64,000 nucleotides of DNA, taken from assembly GCA_963771025.1 (NCBI GenBank), contig CAVYRL010000001.1, positions 434,001 to 498,000 on the forward strand, written 5' to 3'. Positions 59,524 to 64,000 of this stretch are shown here, one piece after another; the first letter of the stretch is position 1, and every line of letters begins with the position of its first letter. The notes beneath the pieces are model-generated. The model saw nothing but the letters and a program-made list of their open reading frames with translations. It was not told where the DNA came from and searched no databases. A program made the translations under genes and the position numbers. The stretch is from Miltoncostaea sp963771025 (GTDB lineage: Bacteria > Actinomycetota > Thermoleophilia > Miltoncostaeales > Miltoncostaeaceae).

Positions 59524-59922
59524 ATGAACGACGCCGAGACCTTGATCCGATACATCACCCTCGACTATCCGGCGACGCTCGCCAAGCTGGCTGAGCTCGA
59601 GGGCCGCGAGGTTCTCGTGGAAGCGCGCGTGGGCGGCCTTCACGGTCCGTTCCGCCTCGCCGCGAGGGGTGTGCTGATCGGTCCGCCGCCGGGGCAGCCG
59701 GAGTTGACCGGGAGGCGCCCGCCGGGTGACGACCTCGAGGCGTTCATGCTCGACACCGGCGGTTTCCTCGCGGTGCGGGAGGAGCATTTCGTCAGCGGCG
59801 AGTGGCACGCCGGCACGGATGAGGGGCAGTACTCCGCGCAGCCCCGGCTCAACATCACGTTCGACGACTCGGTGCTCCACGTGGCCGTGTTGTGGCGCCA
59901 CGACCCGCCGGCGGTCGGCTGA
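59524..59922 (+). CDS. Uncharacterised cytoplasmic protein, 132 residues
   Basis: 'ETLIRYITLDYPATLAKLAELEGREVLVEARVGGLHGPFRLAARGVLIG' then 'DDLEAFMLDTGGFLAVREEHFVSGEWH' and 'LNITFDDSVLHVAVLWRHDP' predict a beta-barrel-like domain. No Cys, no signal. AGGGGGG precedes the ATG. Runs with the small anchored protein and the next membrane protein in one direction. No family recognised. Confidence 0.62.
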   Translation: MNDAETLIRYITLDYPATLAKLAELEGREVLVEARVGGLHGPFRLAARGVLIGPPPGQPELTGRRPPGDDLEAFMLDTGGFLAVREEHFVSGEWHAGTDEGQYSAQPRLNITFDDSVLHVAVLWRHDPPAVG

Positions 59923-59985
59923 GCGGGGGTCGGTCAGGCCCGTCGGGTGGAGGGATCGGCCGCACCGGCCCGAAATCTCCATGCG

Positions 59986-60411
59986 ATGTCCACCTCGTCG
60001 ATCGGCAAGCAACGGTCGCCAGGCGATCCCCTCCGGACCGAGATCGAGGTCGCCCTGCGCGACGAGCTCCGGCGCCGGCGCGCGAGCACCCTGCGGTGGT
60101 CGCTGGTGGGTGTGGGAGTCGCCGTGGCGCTCGTCTCCGTGCTCCTCAACGTGCTGATCGTGGGCGATCCGGGCCGCGTGGGGCTGGCCTCCGAATCGTC
60201 GGTCACCGCCGTGCAGGAGCAGGTCGACGCGCTCCGGGCGCAGCACGTGGCGGACACCACACGGGTCGTGGCGCGCCTGCGGGGGGTCGAGAGGACGACC
60301 GCGACGACCGTTCCGCTCGTGTGCGCCGCGATCGACCAGGTCGTGACGTGGGCGTTCGTCGGCGGGGCGAAGCCCAAGAGCTGCACGGTGCCGGCGCCCA
60401 AGAGCCCCTGA
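59986..60411 (+). CDS. Single-span membrane protein with coiled coil
   Basis: 141 residues. A basic N-terminus, one span 'WSLVGVGVAVALVSVLLNVLIVG', then an extracytoplasmic coiled coil ('SVTAVQEQVDALRAQHVADTTRVVARLRGVE') and two Cys ('LVCAAIDQ', 'KSCTVP'). Layout is the same as that of the convergent gene at 60,420, so the pair may be functionally related. No family recognised. Confidence 0.62.
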   Translation: MSTSSIGKQRSPGDPLRTEIEVALRDELRRRRASTLRWSLVGVGVAVALVSVLLNVLIVGDPGRVGLASESSVTAVQEQVDALRAQHVADTTRVVARLRGVERTTATTVPLVCAAIDQVVTWAFVGGAKPKSCTVPAPKSP

Positions 60412-60419
60412 GGCCGCCT

Positions 60420-60968
60420 TCACCCGGCGCAGATGTCCAGGGCGGCCGCCGCGCCGACCCACGATCTCTGAGCCTGGCCGAAGGCGCTGTCGGTGGCGGT
60501 GATCCGCACGCCGGAGCTCCCGCCCCCGGCGGCACCCTGTCCCGCCGCGACGACCGCGAGCGCGTTCAGCGCGTTGGCCACCGACGAGGCCGCCGTCGAA
60601 GCCCGCACGGCGGCGATCTGGCACCTCGCAACCTGCCGCCCGGCCCGGACCGCGCCCTCGATCTGACGCGCGGCGAGATGGCGGTTGAGCGCCTCGATGC
60701 GCCCCTGCTGAAGCTGTACCGGCCGGATCGTGTCGCGGGCGTCCTGCTCGGCGATCGCGGCGCGCGCGGCGACGCGGCGCAACGCATGGCCGGTCCCGCC
60801 GGGGGCGGCGGCGCGCGCCTCCAGGGCGCGGTTCCGGCTCTCGAGGTCGTCGATGCGGCCCTGGCGTTGAACCGCGACGAGCACCGCAGCGATCACGGCG
60901 ATCGCCAGGAGTCCCCAGGGCAGCCATCTGCGCCAGGGGCCCGCGGCCCCCGCATCCGCGCCCGTCAC
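60420..60968 (-). CDS. Single-span membrane protein with coiled coil
   Basis: 182 residues. 'WLPWGLLAIAVIAAVLVAVQRQ' is the only span; 'RIDDLESRNRALEARAA' and 'RIEALNRHLAARQIEGAVRAGRQVA' form coiled coil outside the membrane, followed by two Cys ('VARCQIAAV', 'ALDICAG'). GTG start overlapping the DUF5996 stop (GTGA), so co-translated with it. Convergent with a similarly built protein 8 bases away. No family recognised. Confidence 0.62.
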   Translation of the reverse strand: MTGADAGAAGPWRRWLPWGLLAIAVIAAVLVAVQRQGRIDDLESRNRALEARAAAPGGTGHALRRVAARAAIAEQDARDTIRPVQLQQGRIEALNRHLAARQIEGAVRAGRQVARCQIAAVRASTAASSVANALNALAVVAAGQGAAGGGSSGVRITATDSAFGQAQRSWVGAAAALDICAG

Positions 60969-61870
60969 CGCCCGGTGGCGAAGGCGTCGATGTCCCAGCC
61001 CGCCGTGTGCGCCCCGCCCTGGTAGGCGCTCTCGAAGAAGGCCAACAGCATGGCATGGGGGTCGACCGACGCGCGCACCGCGTCGTAGGGCAGCACGGCC
61101 AGGTGCCCGTTGCCGGTGTCCTGCCACGCCGCGTCCGCGGGCGCGAGGACCGTGTCGGCCAGGCCCGCCGGCTCGGGCGCCGTGTACGAGTAGAAGGCGG
61201 GGAACGGCGTGCGCCGTGGGTCGCCGGGCCAGAAGCCGAAGGCGATCACCTCCTGGGAGTAGGCCTCCGCGGTGACCGGATCGGCATCCGCCGATACCGG
61301 CGCCGCCCGTCCCGAGTACCGGGCGTGAGCGATGTCGAAGCTGTGCCAGAAGAGCTGGGTCGGGCTCGCCTTGCCGTTGAAGCGTCCCGCGAACTCGGCC
61401 AGCACCCGCTCGGTGTCGCCCAGGATCTGCCAGTAGCGGGCCACCGCATCGGGGTCGTAGGCGTCGTGGATGCGGTCCTCGGCGAAGGGAGGGCTGTCGC
61501 CGAGGTCGAAGGGCGTGGCGTTGATCGCCACCGACACCCCGAGCTCGTCGAGCGCAGCCATCAGCCGGGCGGTGAAATCGGCGCACGCCGGGCGGTCGGC
61601 GAGGGCGAAGCTCCGCTCCCGCCCATCGCTGGTGAGCACCACGAGGCGGTGGTCGATCAGGTCGAAGGCGATCTCGGCGTACCCGTCCCCGTGGGGCATC
61701 GGCCCCGTGCTGAGGCCGCGCGTCGTCACCTTCAGGGTGACGTGCCACCAGTGGTTGAGCGGTGGCGTGAGCGCCATCCGGATCTTTCCGACCAGCTGCG
61801 TGTAGCGGTGCAGCGTCTCCTTGGTGGGAGTCCACTCCTCATACGGCAGCGCAGGCCACGCATCACTCAT
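60965..61870 (-). CDS. DUF5996 family protein
   Basis: 301 residues. 'WPALPYEEWTPTKETLHRYTQLVGKIRMALTPPLNHWWHVTLKVTTRGL' is the conserved opening; 'LFWHSFDIAHARYSGRAA' and 'VIAFGFWPGDPRRTPFPAFYSYTAPEP' the His- and Trp-rich core; all fit DUF5996. The His residues could bind a metal. Cytoplasmic, function unknown. AGGGAG precedes the ATG. Overlaps the membrane protein gene downstream. Confidence 0.85.
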   Translation of the reverse strand: MSDAWPALPYEEWTPTKETLHRYTQLVGKIRMALTPPLNHWWHVTLKVTTRGLSTGPMPHGDGYAEIAFDLIDHRLVVLTSDGRERSFALADRPACADFTARLMAALDELGVSVAINATPFDLGDSPPFAEDRIHDAYDPDAVARYWQILGDTERVLAEFAGRFNGKASPTQLFWHSFDIAHARYSGRAAPVSADADPVTAEAYSQEVIAFGFWPGDPRRTPFPAFYSYTAPEPAGLADTVLAPADAAWQDTGNGHLAVLPYDAVRASVDPHAMLLAFFESAYQGGAHTAGWDIDAFATGR

Positions 61871-62145
61871 CTCATGCTCCCTGACTCGGCACCCACGATT
61901 CGTCCGGCACATCATGGCGAGGCTGAGGAGAAATCACGCCACGAGGATGGTGAGACCGTTTCTGCCGGGACGCGTCCGGCGTTCCGCCGAACCTGATCGC
62001 CCCCACCGGCGGGCGAGAACCCCTCCGGGGGCATTTCGGTTTACTGCCGTCCGCCGTACTTGTGAGCGCCGTTGCGGGGAATCTCAGCTTCGGCTCCGTT
62101 GTGCCGACTCTTAGTGCAGTGGTGAGTCAGGGAAATCGTCCAACC

Positions 62146-64000
62146 ATGGAGCCGGCCGTCCGCGAGGACGTCACGGAGGCGCTCCGGGCCTCGGAGCAGC
62201 GATTCGAGCTGGCCTTCAACGACGGTCAGACCGGCATGGCGCTCGTGGCCCTCGATGGCGCCTGGCTGAGGGTCAATCCGGCCCTCTGCCGAATCGTGGG
62301 CTACTCGGAGCAGGATCTCCTCCGCAGGACCGTCCAGGACATCACGCACCCCGACGACCGGGACACGGACCTCGACCACATGGCCGAGATGATCCGGGGC
62401 GAACGCGCGCGCCACGAGATGGAGAAGCGCTACCTCAGAGGTGACGGCGGCCTCGCGTGGGTGCGGCTCTCCGTGTCGATGGCCACCGACGCCGCGGGTG
62501 CGCCGGCCTACTTCGTCTGCCAGGTGCAGGACATCACCGAGCACCGCCGCCAGGAGAGGCGGCTACGCGATTCCGCCCGTGAGCACGCCGCCCTTCATCG
62601 CGTCTCCGAGGCTGTGGCCCACGACGTCGGCGAGGAGGCCCTGTGGGGCCTCGTCGCTCGTGAGGCCGCCGGGCTGTTCTCGGTCGAGACCGCCATCGTC
62701 GTGCGTTTCGTCGGGAGCCATGGCGTCGTCGTCGGCGTCCATGGCGAGCATTTCGGCATCGGCGCGCGCCTCCCGACCACCGGCCCGGGAGCCCTGGCCC
62801 AGGTCGCGCGTAGCCACGCCGGCGCGCGCATCGACGCATACGAGGCCCTCGGCGCCGGGTCGCGCCTGCGCGAGCAGGCCATGGAGCGCGGGCTGGTCGC
62901 CAGCGTCGCCGCGCCCGTGATGGTGGGAACCGAGCCGTGGGGCGCCCTTCTTGTGTCGACGGCCGACCGCTCAGGGTTCGCCGGCGATGCCGCGGGCCGC
63001 CTGGCCCGTTTCGCAGAGCTCGTCGCGCTCGGCATCGCCAACGCCCAGGCGCGGGCCGAGCTGCTCAGCCGCGCGATGACCGATCCGCTGACCGGGCTGG
63101 CCAACCACCGCGCCTTCCACGAGCGGCTGGCCGTCGAGGTGGAGCGGGCGGACCGCCACGGACGTCACCTTGCCGTCGCCGTGATGGACCTCGACCGCTT
63201 CAAGGCGGTCAACGACACGTACGGGCATCCGGTCGGCGACCGCGTGCTGCGGGAGCTCGCGGACCGTCTGAGGGTGCTGACCCGGCCCGAGGACGAATTC
63301 GCGCGGGTGGGCGGTGAGGAGTTCGCGCTGATCCTGCCCGAGAGCGATCCGAAGGCGGCGTCGCTGATCCTCGAGCGCATGCGCTGCGCCGTGGCGGACG
63401 CGCCCTTCGCCGAGGTGCGGGGGCGCATCACGATCTCGATCGGCGTCGCTCACCTGAGCGACGCCGGTGGCCCAAACGAGCTCTACCAGCAGGCCGACGA
63501 GGCGCTGTACCTGGCCAAGGACGAGGGACGCGACCGCGTATCGGCCTGGGTGCCCGGCCTCGCCTCGTCGCCCACCACCGCCGCCCACGACCCGGACGAG
63601 CGCCAGCGCACCGTCGAGGGCATCCTCGCCCTGGCGCGCGCGGTCGACGCCCGCGATCCCGCCATGCGTCGTCACTCCGGCCGCGTCGCCGACCTCGCCG
63701 TGCGACTCGCCACGGTCCTCGGCTGGCGCATCGAGGAGTGCGCCCTGCTGCGCGACGCGGGGCTGGTGCACGACGTCGGCAAGATCGGCGTCCCCGACTC
63801 GATCCTGCTCAAGGCCGGTCGGCTGACCCCCGAGGAGCACGAGCAGATCACGCTGCACGCGGCGCTCGGTGCCCAGATCGCGCGCGACGTCCTCACCTAT
63901 GACCAGGTCGGCTGGGTGAAGAGCCACCACGAGCGCTGGGACGGGGCGGGCTACCCCGATCGGCTCGCGGCCGAGCAGATCCCCCCGGGGGCCCGCATCC
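62146..64000 (+). CDS. PAS-GAF-GGDEF-HD-GYP signalling protein (partial at right edge)
   Basis: 618 codons to the window end; no stop reached. Residues about 12-130: PAS ('FELAFNDGQTGMALVALDGAWLRVNPALCRIVGY', 'HPDDRDTDLDHM', 'PAYFVCQVQDITEHRR'). About 145-310: GAF ('LHRVSEAVAHDVGEEALW', 'MVGTEPWGALLVSTADR'). About 320-470: GGDEF with intact active site 'ARVGGEEFALIL' near 388 after 'DRFKAVNDTYGHPVGDRVL'. From about 485: HD-GYP with 'LLRDAGLVHDVGKIGVPDSIL' near 541 and 'HHERWDGAGYP' near 593. It should both make and break down cyclic di-GMP. ATG at 62146 was chosen; GTG at 62122 is an alternative. Promoter region shared with the DUF5996 gene. Confidence 0.9.
   Translation, partial: MEPAVREDVTEALRASEQRFELAFNDGQTGMALVALDGAWLRVNPALCRIVGYSEQDLLRRTVQDITHPDDRDTDLDHMAEMIRGERARHEMEKRYLRGDGGLAWVRLSVSMATDAAGAPAYFVCQVQDITEHRRQERRLRDSAREHAALHRVSEAVAHDVGEEALWGLVAREAAGLFSVETAIVVRFVGSHGVVVGVHGEHFGIGARLPTTGPGALAQVARSHAGARIDAYEALGAGSRLREQAMERGLVASVAAPVMVGTEPWGALLVSTADRSGFAGDAAGRLARFAELVALGIANAQARAELLSRAMTDPLTGLANHRAFHERLAVEVERADRHGRHLAVAVMDLDRFKAVNDTYGHPVGDRVLRELADRLRVLTRPEDEFARVGGEEFALILPESDPKAASLILERMRCAVADAPFAEVRGRITISIGVAHLSDAGGPNELYQQADEALYLAKDEGRDRVSAWVPGLASSPTTAAHDPDERQRTVEGILALARAVDARDPAMRRHSGRVADLAVRLATVLGWRIEECALLRDAGLVHDVGKIGVPDSILLKAGRLTPEEHEQITLHAALGAQIARDVLTYDQVGWVKSHHERWDGAGYPDRLAAEQIPPGARI

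Overview
The window is very GC-rich, gene-dense bacterial DNA, with GTG, TTG and probably CTG starts, frequent ATGA/GTGA stop-start overlaps and no rRNA or complete tRNA. The gene families point to a high-GC actinobacterium: a LigC-type DNA ligase, an ECF42 sigma factor with its DGPF partner, HxlR and LAL/LuxR regulators, a split version of the mycobacterial OtsB1 architecture, DUF4234, DUF4389 and DUF5996. My best guess is Thermoleophilia (Solirubrobacterales-like), by inference only.

Layout. 1-4.1 kb: trehalose/maltose phosphorylase (cut by the window edge) coupled to a beta-phosphoglucomutase/trehalose-phosphatase fusion, an aldehyde dehydrogenase remnant and a luciferase-like monooxygenase. 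4.1-5.2 kb: a 3' tRNA remnant and a broken restriction-endonuclease-like gene. 5.2-13 kb: a secreted protein with three 'INQRI' repeats, a PH-like protein, a PAP2 enzyme, an NAD epimerase, the ECF42/DGPF pair and an MFS exporter. 13-21.5 kb is a decay zone: IS481 transposase, tyrosine recombinase, cupin, methyltransferase, MFS, alpha/beta hydrolase and DUF7144-like remnants lie among intact genes (flavin/pyridoxamine oxidase-like protein, diheme cytochrome c, SDR, HxlR regulator, VOC protein). 21.5-29 kb: a lipoprotein, a phosphoribosyltransferase-hydrolase fusion coupled to an erythromycin-esterase-like gene, a beta-lactamase-like lipoprotein and a frameshifted peptidoglycan-binding lipoprotein.

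29.3-34.3 kb: two overlapping genes for large secreted FG-GAP propeller proteins whose last 335 or so codons are duplicated, identical wherever compared (1,006 bp), and end in the INQRI repeats also found at 5.2 kb. 34.5-44 kb: a LAL regulator, thioredoxin, DoxX, then a sulfur operon (SQR-like flavoprotein, TusE/DsrC-like protein, DsrE-like protein), a DUF4389 protein and a cNMP-binding thioredoxin-reductase-like protein. 44-53 kb: an ABC exporter, hydrolase, ferritin-like protein, LigC-like ligase, a flippase-like membrane protein, a second PAP2 enzyme coupled to a GDPD-like gene, and a pyridoxamine oxidase-like protein. 53-64 kb: a serine recombinase coupled to an ECF sigma factor, several small secreted or membrane proteins (one with three tandem PepSY-like domains), two DUF5996-like genes and a PAS-GAF-GGDEF-HD-GYP protein running off the right edge.

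The most interesting items are the INQRI repeat family and its block duplication, four copies of one 15-bp operator around the HxlR gene, the SQR/TusE/DsrE operon with a candidate upstream operator, the recombinase/sigma-factor pair, and three tRNA 3'-end remnants without intact tRNAs. Several genes carry single frameshifts; each could be real decay or a sequencing error.
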